DNA of 36,467 nt from JAFNGF01 sp964567045 (lineage in GTDB: Bacteria > Planctomycetota > Phycisphaerae > Sedimentisphaerales > Anaerobacaceae), in assembly GCA_964567045.1 (NCBI GenBank), contig CAZMLE010000041.1, positions 1 to 36,467 of the forward strand. Direction: 5' to 3'. Shown here one piece after another: positions 9,215 to 17,616 of this stretch. The position numbers were made by a program, and so were the translations under genes. Below the pieces are notes generated by a model. It had not been told where the DNA came from. It was given only the letters and a program-made list of their open reading frames with translations, and made no database searches. The number at the start of each line of letters is the position of its first letter. The first letter of the stretch is position 1.

Positions 9215-9280
9215 TGTTCTGGTCCTAAGAAAACCCTTGATTATGCCGCCCCTTTCCTTTTGTTTTTTTGAACGTCGGAG

Positions 9281-9315
9281 GCAATTGAAAATTTTCAATT
9301 GTCAATTGTCAATTT
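9281..9315. repeat. Heptanucleotide array, family A (five units)
   Basis: Five 7-nt units, consensus TCAATTG, with one unit AAAATTT. It lies between the lipoprotein start and the sulfatase remnant, and supplies the last codons (KLTIDN) and the stop of the remnant's reading frame. Confidence 0.85.
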
Positions 9316-9747
9316 CGTGTTGGCGTTTGGCCCGTTGGGATTATTGTGACCGTAGTACTCGCTGACCGCCAGGTCTTTCCATTTGGCCTTTCCGTTGTCG
9401 AGCCATTGAAGCATGGAGTCACCATCCCAGTCGGAAGGCGCCTTCGCCCCTGCAAGTTCAGTAATAGTCGCCGCGACGTCAACCAGCGAACACGCTCCTG
9501 CACCATTGCCGGCGTGGAACTGGTCGAAGCGGTCGCTGACCCCTGGTATTGGATTGAGGTCGCCAGGCCTGCGACGACCGCCGCGGCCGGTCATGGTGCT
9601 TGTGTTCATGTTGCCGGCAGTAAGTGCCAGACGCGATGGCACGGATAAGGGACTGTTACAGTAGCAGGCATCAAATGCGATGCCCTTAGCGGCCAGCTTG
9701 TCCAGATTCGGCGTTCGGATAATTGTATTGCCGTGGCGACGGGTCAT
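9295..9747 (-). pseudogene. Sulfatase remnant
   Basis: The frame keeps two separated parts of a formylglycine-type sulfatase: an N-terminal part (GNTIIRTPNLDKLAAKGIAF, then the active-site motif SPLSVPSRLALTAG, C/S-x-P-S-R with Ser as the modified residue) and a C-terminal part (ACSLVDVAATITELAGAK, DWDGDSMLQWL, DLAVSEYYGHN). Intact sulfatases are about 400-550 aa; here about 150 codons remain. The first residues with the DDxG metal motif, the large middle and the C-terminus are missing, and no ribosome site precedes the frame. The 3' end runs into a heptad array. It is a decayed gene rather than a small enzyme. Confidence 0.8.
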
Positions 9748-9794
9748 AGATGTAGTATACAAGTTAATTGTGACGTGCCAATCAGAAACTGCGT

Positions 9795-10913
9795 TTATTG
9801 ACCGGATGCAAGCCAGTTTTCAGCCAGCTTTCTTAGGTCGTTAAAGTCAACGTATCCGTCATCGGTGAAGTCGGCGCCTCCGCCGCCGTACCGGAAGCTG
9901 CTGTCGGTCCGCCGCCACGCAGAAAAACAGCACCGCCAAATATCCGCGTTGCCTTTACCACATCCCAATTATTAGGCTGTGTGCTGCGGACTTTAACGGC
10001 CTTGTCACCCGGCTGCCAAGTCAGCAACAGCACGGGATAATCCGTAGCTGAGGAATCAACCGTGGGACTGGGATTCTTTGCGGCTGTTGCTACAGGCTCA
10101 ATGCCGCTCATCAGCCAGATTTGGTCATGTATCCAGTTGGCGTATTCACTATTGCCAAGCCTGGGGCCTTCGCACGGGCCGCTGGAAAAACTCGCCAATT
10201 TCCACTCGGCGCCATCTTTGATAAACCAGGCGGCTGCCGAGTCCCACTTGCCTGCGTAAACCTCGTGCCGGACGTAGTCGCCTCGACCAACCGGGCTGAA
10301 CGTCATATAGAAGCGAATGGGACTTGCCCAGGATACAGTATTCCTGCCCCAATGAAGTTTACCGGGGTGGATGAGAATGGCTGGGCTGTTAGACTGGGCG
10401 ACAACTTCATCGCCTATTGATATCCTTTGAGGTCCGTAACTGCCGATCGTAATCGTCTTGCCGATTTCATCATCTGCCGTGTAAATGTCGACCCCAGCGG
10501 CTGAAGTCCGCATCCAGTAGGTCGTTGTAGTCTTTCGGCTGCGGATTTCTTGCGTCCCCCGGATGTTGCGGATCCTGCCACTGGAGTTTCTTGACCTTGT
10601 ATGTCGCTATGTCCGAATTGGCGTCGCCTCTGCTTTCGACGAGTATGTAATTGGCGATATCTTCTTGCCCGATGGACAATTTCTTGGACACCTGGTCTTT
10701 CCACTGGTTGCCTGTGATTATAAAGTTGGGGGCAATAACCGCAGCAGATATCTTTGTATACCCGTTATCTATCCTGGCCATACATTCTTTAGGCGGCATA
10801 TCCGGCAATTCTGTAGGTAACGGCCAGTCGACATCGTGACAAACGAGTGCCCAGGCTGCTGTACCGGCAAAGCCCAGCAATATCCATCCAATAATGGTTT
10901 CTCGTCCTGCCAT
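9795..10913 (-). pseudogene. Frameshifted secreted trypsin-like protein with dockerin-like tail
   Basis: Three reading frames join into one about 370-codon gene. Frame 1 (from ATG 10913) starts with a signal-like segment (GWILLGFAGTAAWALV) and trypsin-like strand KISAAVIAPNFIITGNQW, running to about 10495; frame 2 continues with GVDIYTADDEIGKTITIGSY and KWDSAAAWFIKDG...WKLA to about 9880; frame 3 ends with DFTDDGYVDFNDLRKLAENW, a dockerin-like repeat, stop at 9795. Compared with S1 peptidases, the TA[AG]H motif reads TGNQ (His lost) and GDSGGP reads WDSAAA (Ser kept, oxyanion glycines lost). A heptad array abuts the start and no Shine-Dalgarno is visible. Either a decayed gene or two sequencing indels in an inactive relative; the altered catalytic motif favours decay. 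Confidence 0.55.
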
Positions 10914-10914
10914 T

Positions 10915-10949
10915 AGCAATTGACAATTGCAAATTGAAAATTGAAATCC
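10915..10949. repeat. Heptanucleotide array, family A (five units)
   Basis: Five 7-nt units, consensus GAAAATT/GACAATT, directly against the start of the frameshifted trypsin-like gene, in the place where its ribosome-binding site would be. Confidence 0.8.
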
Positions 10950-11008
10950 CTACCTCACATTTGGGGCACTATCCCGTCCTTCCTCTGGTAGAGCCGGAGG
11001 ACGGATGG

Positions 11009-11114
11009 CGGACTTCTGCTCTCTGTTGTCCGTCTTCTGTCTTCTGCTCCTCGCCAACGTTCAGGGCTCTGTCCGCTGTCTTCTGTCGTCCGTCCTCTGT
11101 CTTCTGCCCTCGGT
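11009..11114. repeat. Heptanucleotide array, family F (CTTCTGT-type, two blocks)
   Basis: Two blocks of pyrimidine-rich 7-nt units (consensus CTTCTGT/CCGTCTT), about six units from 11009 and seven from 11066 to 11114, separated by a short non-repeat stretch. It fills the gap between the trypsin-like relic and the pepsin-like gene. The same family recurs at 19314-19432. Confidence 0.8.
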
Positions 11115-11240
11115 TTGAGGCAAGCTTTTTTCGCCCAGAATGACATTTGAATTATATTGCACGCGGGCGGGGTCGTCAAGAGGTTGCCTTTGCGCTCAGC
11201 GATTCGACATTTTCTGTGTGCAAAATAGGTCATTATGTGC

Positions 11241-11246
11241 TATAAT
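11241..11246 (+). promoter_or_regulatory. Possible -10 box of the pepsin-like gene
   Basis: Perfect TATAAT, 23 nt before the ATG at 11270. No good -35 box is seen at the expected distance, so the call rests on the -10 alone. Confidence 0.3.
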
Positions 11247-11269
11247 ATGGCCTGTATAAGAAGGGCAAA

Positions 11270-12922
11270 ATGAGAAGAATAAAGGCACATAGATGGATTC
11301 ATGTCTGGCTCATTCTGCTGCCAGCGGCGGTTATATGCGCGAGTCCTACTGACCGAGTCGATCGGCCCGGGTGGCAACGCCAGCAAGTCGATTGGCGTAT
11401 GACCGGCGGGTCACGAGTAAAGGCTGTCAGCTATCCTGCCGACAAGCCTTTGCCGACTCTGGCTCAAAGAGATAGCCCAAGACCCGCGGTCGTCCGTAAA
11501 AAGACCCTTCAGGCTAAAGCGACCTCTCTGCCAAGCCAAAATGTTCAGCAGTCTCTTAGCTCGGTTATCGTCAATGTCATCGACTCGCCCCCTATAGACG
11601 GCTTTGTTTCCTGGATAGCCGTTTCTATTACCGATGCACGCAACGACGAGTACGAACTCGATGCCGTAGAGGCAGACACCGTCATTGGCAACTATCTGAG
11701 CTCTACACCCGAGTCAGATTATGCTATCGGCATATTTGACACCGGCTCCAGCGCCAGCTTAATCAGCTACAATGACGCTTTCAGAACTGGAATGTATGAC
11801 GCAGGCTTGGTCACATCCTCTGCCATAGACCTGATCGGCGTCACCAGTATGGCTTCTGCCTGGGCAAGTCAGCCGCTGGGTGTCTTCATCGATGGTCTAA
11901 AGGCAATTGAACCTGACGGACTGCTTCTTGATGATTCCGGTATGGTCGGCGAGACAAACGTTTCAATTATTGTCGGTGACCCGGTCGGATCACCTAATTT
12001 GCCCACGGCTGTCGGCGCACCTCTGGCGTTCTTCTTCGCTGCGGCCTTCCAAAACGGCCGGCAAATCACCGTCACACGGGATGAAGATGAATTTACAGCC
12101 CCTGATATACGCTTCTATCCCCTGTTTGACTCTGACATCCCACACTACTCTAATAAAATAAACCTCGAATTGCGACCAACCGATGTCATTGGCATCCAGT
12201 ACTTCCCTTGCATTGAAGGCATATTTGAATGTCCTGATGGAGATGGCTCACCGCTTCAGCCCACCATTATAGTCGACGCCTTCTGGACAGCCCAGGGTCT
12301 ATTCTTTGTCTCGAGTGTGGACGTAATACACGGTACCAGAAGTGCTCTCGACAAGGACGCATTTATGTTTGACACCGGCGCTCAGGTCAGCGTAATTGGC
12401 GAAGCTATCGCTGCCCGTCTGGGGCTAAACCCAGATAAAGCCGACTTCGAAGCTGAGATTGTTGATGTCACCGGCGACGTAACAATTCAGCCGGGCTTTT
12501 ACATCGATTCTCTTGAAATTACTGCCATGCCGAACTGGCTCAGCTTCACGAACGTTCCCGTGGTCATGCTTGATGTTGACTCACCGGAAGGTGGCTACCT
12601 CGACGGTATAATTGGTATGAACCTGTTTGTCGATTTGAATTTCGCGTTTCACGGTGGAGGTCTGACCCTGTATGGAGGGACTCCTCCCTATATTGAATTC
12701 GAGCCTATCTGTCGAATTATCGGCGATATAACTCCCGAGGGTGGTGACTGCGCGGTTGATTTTCTCGACCTGGCCGCTTTGGCTGATGCCTGGCTGACAA
12801 ACTCAGAATCCTTCAACTGGAATCCACGAGCTGACATAGCGCCGCCTCGACCCGATGGTATGGTCAACTTGTTTGACCTCGCTGCGCTTGCCGAGCACTG
12901 GCTCCAAGCCGCAGCACCGTAG
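11270..12922 (+). CDS. Secreted pepsin-like aspartic protease with dockerin-like tail
   Basis: Predicted 550 aa, ATG at 11270 after AAGAAGGGCAAA. A signal peptide (WIHVWLILLPAAVICAS) leads to a two-lobed aspartic protease: the first catalytic triad is IFDTGSSASLISY (Asp157), the second MFDTGAQVSVIGEAIAARLG (Asp368). Both DTG/S motifs and a late GMNLFVDLNFAFHGGG segment fit an A1/retropepsin-like fold. The C-terminus has two dockerin-like repeats (DFLDLAALADAWL; NLFDLAALAEHWL), suggesting attachment to an extracellular surface or complex. The stop codon (12920-12922) is part of the hairpin repeat that follows. Stands alone with its own promoter; no partner is evident. Confidence 0.87.
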   Translation: MRRIKAHRWIHVWLILLPAAVICASPTDRVDRPGWQRQQVDWRMTGGSRVKAVSYPADKPLPTLAQRDSPRPAVVRKKTLQAKATSLPSQNVQQSLSSVIVNVIDSPPIDGFVSWIAVSITDARNDEYELDAVEADTVIGNYLSSTPESDYAIGIFDTGSSASLISYNDAFRTGMYDAGLVTSSAIDLIGVTSMASAWASQPLGVFIDGLKAIEPDGLLLDDSGMVGETNVSIIVGDPVGSPNLPTAVGAPLAFFFAAAFQNGRQITVTRDEDEFTAPDIRFYPLFDSDIPHYSNKINLELRPTDVIGIQYFPCIEGIFECPDGDGSPLQPTIIVDAFWTAQGLFFVSSVDVIHGTRSALDKDAFMFDTGAQVSVIGEAIAARLGLNPDKADFEAEIVDVTGDVTIQPGFYIDSLEITAMPNWLSFTNVPVVMLDVDSPEGGYLDGIIGMNLFVDLNFAFHGGGLTLYGGTPPYIEFEPICRIIGDITPEGGDCAVDFLDLAALADAWLTNSESFNWNPRADIAPPRPDGMVNLFDLAALAEHWLQAAAP

Positions 12923-12981
12923 GGTGGGCTTTAGCCCACCGCTTAACACCGAAGATAATGGTGGGGCGAGCCCCACCCTAC
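12919..12981. repeat. Double hairpin GTAGGGTGGGC...GCCCCACCCTAC
   Basis: Two inner hairpins (GGTGGGCT-TTAGCCCACC and GGTGGGGC-GAGCCCCACC) inside outer arms GTAGGGTGGGC and GCCCCACCCTAC. It contains the stop codon of the pepsin-like gene and may act as a terminator, though no T-run follows. Elements of this kind occur between genes in several bacterial phyla. Confidence 0.75.
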
Positions 12982-13017
12982 CGCTGATGCCTTTTCACGC
13001 CCGGATTGCGCAATTGT

Positions 13018-13046
13018 TTGACACGGCTTTGCTCTGCAAATATCAT
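13018..13046 (+). promoter_or_regulatory. Strong sigma70-type promoter for waaA operon
   Basis: TTGACA (13018-13023), exact 17-nt spacer, TATCAT (13041-13046); start codon of waaA at 13090 gives a leader of about 37 nt. Best promoter match in the window. Confidence 0.65.
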
Positions 13047-13089
13047 TTAGCCTTCGTTGGAAGCGTTAAAAGCTAACGGATTACACAAG

Positions 13090-14421
13090 ATGACCTTTGT
13101 TGTGAATCTGCTGTATTTGCTGGCCGGAGCGGCCATAAGCCCTATGGTTCTGTATCGTGTCGTCAGATACAAACGCTACCGGACGGGCTGGGCACAGCGA
13201 CTCGGAAAAATCGCCCGCATAAGCGCCAAGAAAAAGTGTATCTGGCTCCACGCCGTAAGTGTAGGTGAACTAAACGCCGCGAAGACAATCATCGAATCGC
13301 TTCAAAACAAGTTCGCCGATTTCGAGATCGTAGTGAGTACCACGACCGACACGGGCTTTGCCCGCGCAAGTGCGCTGTTTGGCAAAGACCTACAGGTGTT
13401 TTATTTCCCGCTTGATTTTTCCTGGATAATGCGCCGTGCCTTCCGCAGAATTGCCCCGGCACTGTGTCTATTGATGGAGCTTGAGGTCTGGCCCAATTTT
13501 GTTGAAATCGCACATCGGCTGAATGTCCCCGTCGTCGTAGTTAATGGCCGAATAAGTGACAAAAGCTTTTCCAGATACAAAAAGATAAAGCCCATTGCAA
13601 AAAAAATCTTCCGCAAAGTCACTCTTGTTCTTGCTCAGACGCAGGAATACGCCGAGCGTTTCAAGGAGCTTGGCTGCCCAGACGAAAGAGTGGTTGTTAC
13701 CGGCTCGCTAAAATATGACACTGCTGAAATCACCGATAAAGTCGAAGGCACAGATGTGCTTGCCGAACAACTGAATCTCAGAACTCAGAAGCCAGAACTC
13801 GGAACTCGGTTGTGGGTCGCTGGTGGTACAGGACCTGGCGAGGAACAGATTATCCTCGAAGTCTACAAAGACTTGACACGGCAGGGACAATTCAACGACC
13901 TTCGGCTGGTAATCGTGCCGCGTAAACCGGAGAGATTTGACGACGTAGCGGAACTGATAGAACAGGCCGGGTTCAAGCTTATTAGATACAGCCAGCTAAA
14001 AAGCCAAACTATAGGAAAGTCGAGCATCGAGCATCGAGCATCGGGCATCGAGTCTGTTATTCTCGGCGATACGATGGGCGATTTGCGAAAGTTTTACAGC
14101 CTGGCAACGATAATATTTGTCGGGCGGTCGCTGGTTCCGATGGGCGGCTCGGATATGATGGAAGCGGCGGCTCTCGGCAAATGCACCATCTTCGGCCCTT
14201 ATGCCTTTAATTTCAAACAAGCTGTTGACGCACTTTTAGCCGGCAGCGGTGCTATTATGGTCAAAGACAAGGAAGAATTGCTTCAGACTATGCGCAAATG
14301 TCTCAGCGAGCCAACCTTCGCACAGAGAATTGCCAGAAATGGCCAGGAGATAATCAGGAAGAACCAGGGCGCCACCGCCAGAACTGTGGAGCAAATCTCG
14401 CACATTATAGGCAGAGTATGA
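13090..14421 (+). CDS. waaA: 3-deoxy-D-manno-octulosonic acid transferase (Kdo transferase)
   Basis: Predicted 443 aa, usual length about 420-430. It attaches Kdo from CMP-Kdo to lipid A precursor at the inner membrane. ATG at 13090 starts the typical N-terminal anchor (MTFVVNLLYLLAGA); the ribosome site is weak. Family signatures: IWLHAVSVGELNAA, LMELEVWPNF, VVVNGRISDKSF, VTGSLKYD, WVAGGTGPGEEQ, ILGDTMGDL, IFVGRSLVPMGG.D.MEAAALGK and FGPYAFNFK. Two heptad arrays are translated in frame at about residues 229-240 (RTQKPELGTR) and 311-322 (SSIEHRASGIES), both in loops where orthologues vary. It shows the organism makes LPS. The stop overlaps the next gene's ATG, so both are probably co-translated. 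Confidence 0.96.
   Translation: MTFVVNLLYLLAGAAISPMVLYRVVRYKRYRTGWAQRLGKIARISAKKKCIWLHAVSVGELNAAKTIIESLQNKFADFEIVVSTTTDTGFARASALFGKDLQVFYFPLDFSWIMRRAFRRIAPALCLLMELEVWPNFVEIAHRLNVPVVVVNGRISDKSFSRYKKIKPIAKKIFRKVTLVLAQTQEYAERFKELGCPDERVVVTGSLKYDTAEITDKVEGTDVLAEQLNLRTQKPELGTRLWVAGGTGPGEEQIILEVYKDLTRQGQFNDLRLVIVPRKPERFDDVAELIEQAGFKLIRYSQLKSQTIGKSSIEHRASGIESVILGDTMGDLRKFYSLATIIFVGRSLVPMGGSDMMEAAALGKCTIFGPYAFNFKQAVDALLAGSGAIMVKDKEELLQTMRKCLSEPTFAQRIARNGQEIIRKNQGATARTVEQISHIIGRV
13774..13808. repeat. Heptanucleotide array, family C (five units) inside waaA
   Basis: Five 7-nt units, consensus GAACTCG/GAACTCA. Translated in frame as part of a loop just before the conserved WVAGGT motif of WaaA. Very similar heptamers are known between cyanobacterial genes as STRR sequences. 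Confidence 0.85.
14021..14055. repeat. Heptanucleotide array, family D (five units) inside waaA
   Basis: Five 7-nt units, three identical CGAGCAT, then CGGGCAT and CGAGTCT. Translated in frame directly before the conserved VILGDTMG motif. Confidence 0.88.
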
Positions 14422-15578
14422 CAACAACCCCTGACCGTAGACGCGACGACATCGACTGGCTGAGAGTCCTGGCTATGCTGGTCGTCTTTGTGTTTCACTG
14501 TGGAAGGTTTTTTAATAACGAAGACTGGCATGTGAAAAATCTGCAAACAAGCTATATAATGACGCTATCTCTGGACATTGTCAGCCAGTGGATGATGCCT
14601 CTGTTCTTCGTGCTTTCCGGCATAAGCTCTTACTATGCTCTGGGTTATCAGAACCCGGCAAGATACATCCGCTCACGGATCAAGCGACTTGTCGTGCCCC
14701 TGATATTTGGCGTGTTCGTCGTCATCGCTCCGCTACAGGTTTACCTTGAGCGTGTAAGTCACAGCCAGTTTCAAGGCTCGTTCCTGCGGTTCTACCCTCA
14801 TTACTTTCAAGGCTGGTACGGACTCGGCGGCAATTTCGCCTGGATGGGCATCCACCTATGGTATCTTGAAATCCTGTTCGTGTTCTCTCTGATTATGCTG
14901 CCGCTTTCTATCTGCTTAAGATGGAACACCGGTGGTGCCCTGCTTTCAAAAACCGCCGCTGCACTGGGAAAACCCGGATGTATCTTCCTGCTCGCTATCC
15001 CGGTGGCGATAATGGAATACGTTGCTAATTTCCCCGCGCTCAGGCCTACATTGCTCGGCATAAGAGCATTCGGCGGCTGGAGCCTTCTGCCATATCTTGT
15101 TTTCTTCAGCCTTGGTTATGTGATAGCGGCGGAAGCCCGATTCCGTGCCACGATAGAAAAACAACGAATAGCAGCAATCACGGTTGGCATAACTGTCACT
15201 TTGATCGGCTTCTATCTGGTCGAATCCGGCTACCCTATCGCCGATTGGTTCGCTGCAATCTTGCGCGGCCTCAACGCGTGGGCCTGGCTTATTGCGATAC
15301 TGGGCTTTGGCAGCAGATACTTGAACTTCAGCAATCGGTTTCTCGAATACGCAAACGAAGCCGTTCTGCCGTTCTACATACTGCACCAGACTGTCATCCT
15401 GGCCACCGGTTATTACATCGTCCGACTCCATCTACCCATAGCCGCGAAGTTCTTTATTATTGTCACAGTCTCCTTGGTCACGATCCTCGGCCTTTACGAT
15501 GTACTCGTGAAGCGCGTGAATGTGCTGCGGTTCCTTTTCGGAATGAAACTCATTCTCCCATCTCGCTTCTCTACTTAG
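14418..15578 (+). CDS. Membrane acyltransferase, family 3 (OafA/YrhL type)
   Basis: Predicted 386 aa. The ATG at 14418 overlaps the waaA stop (ATGA), indicating translational coupling; longer frames would run inside waaA. N-terminal motif RRDDIDWLRVLAMLVVFVFH is the Acyl_transf_3 signature with the catalytic His at the end of helix 1. About ten hydrophobic helices follow (FGVFVVIAPLQVYL; CIFLLAIPVAIMEYVANF; LLPYLVFFSLGYVIAA; VTLIGFYLV; FIIVTVSLVTILGLYDVLV). FYILHQTVI near the C-terminus is also typical of the family. Such enzymes O-acylate sugars of LPS or exported glycans; pairing with waaA suggests an envelope glycolipid as substrate, but the acceptor is an inference. Confidence 0.9.
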   Translation: MTTTPDRRRDDIDWLRVLAMLVVFVFHCGRFFNNEDWHVKNLQTSYIMTLSLDIVSQWMMPLFFVLSGISSYYALGYQNPARYIRSRIKRLVVPLIFGVFVVIAPLQVYLERVSHSQFQGSFLRFYPHYFQGWYGLGGNFAWMGIHLWYLEILFVFSLIMLPLSICLRWNTGGALLSKTAAALGKPGCIFLLAIPVAIMEYVANFPALRPTLLGIRAFGGWSLLPYLVFFSLGYVIAAEARFRATIEKQRIAAITVGITVTLIGFYLVESGYPIADWFAAILRGLNAWAWLIAILGFGSRYLNFSNRFLEYANEAVLPFYILHQTVILATGYYIVRLHLPIAAKFFIIVTVSLVTILGLYDVLVKRVNVLRFLFGMKLILPSRFST

Positions 15579-15606
15579 CCCACCGTTCCACAGCGGTCTT
15601 CCCGTT

Positions 15607-15634
15607 GTCATTCCTGCGTAAAGCGGGAATCCAG
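15607..15634. repeat. GTCATTCCTGCG...GCGGGAATCCAG repeat
   Basis: Short imperfect palindrome (ATTCCTGC-GTAAA-GCGGGAAT) of the 'GTCATTCCCGC' kind that is scattered between genes in many bacteria and recalls the Neisseria dRS3 core. Here a single copy lies 28 nt after the acyltransferase stop. Confidence 0.6.
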
Positions 15635-15640
15635 ACTTGT

Positions 15641-15696
15641 GAAAATCAGTGTTAATCCACCATACGTCTGGCGGATAAATCTGTGTAAATCAGCGT
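15641..15696. repeat. Degenerate decamer repeats split by a palindrome
   Basis: Ten-nt units of the type AAATCAGTGT/AAATCTGTGT on both sides of a CCACCATACGTCTGGCGG segment, which resembles the CCCGCCATACGT...TGGCGGG palindrome at 29620-29660. A related decamer run lies at 17574-17603; both run into the 30-nt direct repeat. Confidence 0.55.
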
Positions 15697-15716
15697 CTAA
15701 AGTCGCAGAATTTCTG

Positions 15717-15746
15717 TTGCTTTTCCCGACAATCCCTACCATAATA
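15717..15746. repeat. 30-nt direct repeat, left copy
   Basis: Core TTTCCCGACAATCCCTAC; matches 17617-17646 at 28 of 30 positions, exactly 1,900 nt away. The two copies bracket the GC-rich radical SAM gene. Confidence 0.85.
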
Positions 15747-15841
15747 TCGCTGGCCAGAGGGAGATTGATCCCTTGATTCGACCGGAAAGCCGTGTAGGTA
15801 AGACTGTGCGCGGCACACCAAAACCATATGGACGCACAGCC

Positions 15842-15890
15842 GACGAGATACGAAAGACGAAATATAAGATACGCTTGACGCGATATGAAA
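15842..15890. repeat. Heptanucleotide array, family H (seven units)
   Basis: Seven 7-nt units of the type GACGAAA/TACGAAA/TATAAGA with no spacers. It lies inside an otherwise unassigned 15747-16049 gap; the open frame across it (15773-16030) reads as RKTKYKI-like repeat peptide and is not accepted as a gene. Confidence 0.75.
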
Positions 15891-16049
15891 TAGGGCGAGC
15901 CGGCGGCTGCATTCGGACGCCGCATAAGCGGTGCCTAGCGAGCCGGACCGGCAGGCCAACGAATAGTAATTGCGACGTTCCATTCATTAAAGCAGCAGTG
16001 AGTAAAAGAAGGAGCAAAGCAAATCCATAGCAAGGAGTGAATACACGCA
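15891..16049. other. Intergenic stretch upstream of the radical SAM gene
   Basis: No gene, RNA or clear promoter seen. AAGGAG (16031-16036 region) lies about 13 nt before the ATG at 16050 and probably serves as its ribosome site despite the long spacing. Confidence 0.4.
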
Positions 16050-17441
16050 ATGCGACTATATCTGATCAACCCCTGCAACCCGCTTGTCAGCATCGTCAAA
16101 GTCAAGCAGAGCCGCTGGAACCGTTACCGCGTGTGGAAACCGCTCAGCCTTATGGTTCTCGCGGGCCTGACCCCACCGGAGTGGGAAATCTCGATCGTGG
16201 ACGAGAACCTCGGCGCGCCGGACTATCCGGCCATGCCGCGGCCGGACCTGGTGGGCATTACCGCTTTCACCTCGCAGGCGAACCGCGCCTATGAAGTGGC
16301 CGCTCACTTCCGGCGTCTGGGCGTGCCCGTCGTCATGGGCGGCATTCATGCAACCATGTGCCTGGACGAGGTCATGGAGCGTGTGGACGCGGTCGTCACT
16401 GGGGAAGGCGAGGGCATCTGGCCGCAGGTCCTGGAGGACGTCCGGCATGGCAGCCTGAAGCGCCGGTATGACGGAGGGCTCGCCGAGATGAATGGTGTCC
16501 CGTTCGCCCGTCATGATTTGCTGTCTACGGGATATGCCTTCGGGGCCATTCAGACCACACGCGGCTGTCCGTTGAACTGCAGCTTTTGCAGCGTGACGAG
16601 GTTCAACGGGGCCAAGTACCGGCAGCGACCCATTGCGGATGTCGTGCGGGAATTCCGGTCGATTCGTGAGAAACACGTTCTGGTGGTGGACGACAACCTC
16701 ATCGGCACGCGCCCTGAGCACATCGCCCGCGCCAAGGACCTGTTCCGCGCGATGGCACAGGCGAACCTGCGAAAGAAATGGATTGCTCAGGCCACCATTA
16801 ACTTCGCCGATGACGAAGAGTTGCTGGCGTTGGCCGCCAAGGCCGGGTGCAGTGGCGTCTTCATCGGCTTCGAATCGGCCGCGCCGGAAGGGCTTCTGGA
16901 GATCGGCAAGAAATTCAACCTTCTGAAGGGCCGCGACTTCCGCGCCTCCGTGCAGCGCATACAGCGGCACAGCATACTGGTCGTGGGTTCCTTTATCATC
17001 GGTTTGGACATAGACGAACCGGGCATCGGCAAACGGATCGCCGAGGTGGCCAGCCGGTACGGCGTGGACAATCTCAACACGCTGTTTCTGACACCCTTGC
17101 CCGGCACACGCCTGTGGGACCAGATGAAGTCGGAGAACCGCATCGCCCTCGATGTGTTCCCGGAAGACTGGAAATACTACACCCTGACCTACCCCGTGGC
17201 TGACTATAAGCATTTGTCTATAGACGGCATCATCGACGAAATGATCTCCTGCAGCGAGAGCTTCTATTCCATGCCGCGAATTCTCCGCAGGGTGTGCAAC
17301 AGCTTGTGGCAGCGCCGCAAGCCGCTGATCTGCCTGGCGGGCAATCTGTCATACAAGGGCAACATCCATCTGGACTGCAAGGCATACGCGGACTTCAAGC
17401 GCTACTGGGGCAATAGGCACAATTGTGTAAAGCAGTGTTAA
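16050..17441 (+). CDS. B12-binding-domain radical SAM protein
   Basis: Predicted 463 aa. N-terminal B12-binding-like Rossmann domain (VGITAFTSQANRAYEVA, VPVVMGGIHATM, VDAVVTGEGEGIWPQVL; no DxHxxG His is visible), then a radical SAM core with TTRGCPLNCSFC (Cys173, Cys177, Cys180, the CxxxCxxC that holds the 4Fe-4S cluster), VLVVDDNLIG, GCSGVFIGFES and GSFIIGLDID. This is the architecture of class B-like methylases and ring-forming enzymes (BchE/HpnJ-type); the substrate cannot be read from the sequence. GC content is well above the neighbours (41 of 60 bases in 16681-16740), and the gene lies between two 30-nt direct repeats, which suggests acquisition. No partner enzymes lie next to it. Confidence 0.9.
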   Translation: MRLYLINPCNPLVSIVKVKQSRWNRYRVWKPLSLMVLAGLTPPEWEISIVDENLGAPDYPAMPRPDLVGITAFTSQANRAYEVAAHFRRLGVPVVMGGIHATMCLDEVMERVDAVVTGEGEGIWPQVLEDVRHGSLKRRYDGGLAEMNGVPFARHDLLSTGYAFGAIQTTRGCPLNCSFCSVTRFNGAKYRQRPIADVVREFRSIREKHVLVVDDNLIGTRPEHIARAKDLFRAMAQANLRKKWIAQATINFADDEELLALAAKAGCSGVFIGFESAAPEGLLEIGKKFNLLKGRDFRASVQRIQRHSILVVGSFIIGLDIDEPGIGKRIAEVASRYGVDNLNTLFLTPLPGTRLWDQMKSENRIALDVFPEDWKYYTLTYPVADYKHLSIDGIIDEMISCSESFYSMPRILRRVCNSLWQRRKPLICLAGNLSYKGNIHLDCKAYADFKRYWGNRHNCVKQC

Positions 17442-17573
17442 AGGCCGATGGTGCTTGACTTTTTGAAACAGCCGATTCGAGCAAAGTAGTCTAACAACGC
17501 GCTGCAGCCGACGCGGCACCAGCGCGGCTGAGCTTTCCATTTGGTGCGGTAGCGAAGAAGCCTCTGCGGCAGG

Positions 17574-17603
17574 CAAATCCGTGCCAATCCGTGCAATCTG
17601 TGG
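17574..17603. repeat. Decamer repeats (three units)
   Basis: Three 10-nt units, consensus CAATCCGTGC, upstream of the right 30-nt direct repeat; same arrangement as at 15641-15746. Confidence 0.55.
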
Positions 17604-17616
17604 TTCGTTTTTTTTC

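Noticed and set aside
8712..9365. 217-codon frame on the plus strand over the PDZ lipoprotein gene
   Set aside because: Antisense to a clear lipoprotein with PDZ and dockerin-like parts; no independent support.
15773..16030. 85-codon frame upstream of the radical SAM gene
   Set aside because: Its centre is a heptad array (RKTKYKI repeat peptide), and no ribosome site or family resemblance was found.
16056..17213. Long open frame (385 codons) opposite the radical SAM gene
   Set aside because: It is a GC-rich shadow frame; no ribosome site, no family features, while the plus strand has clear radical SAM motifs.
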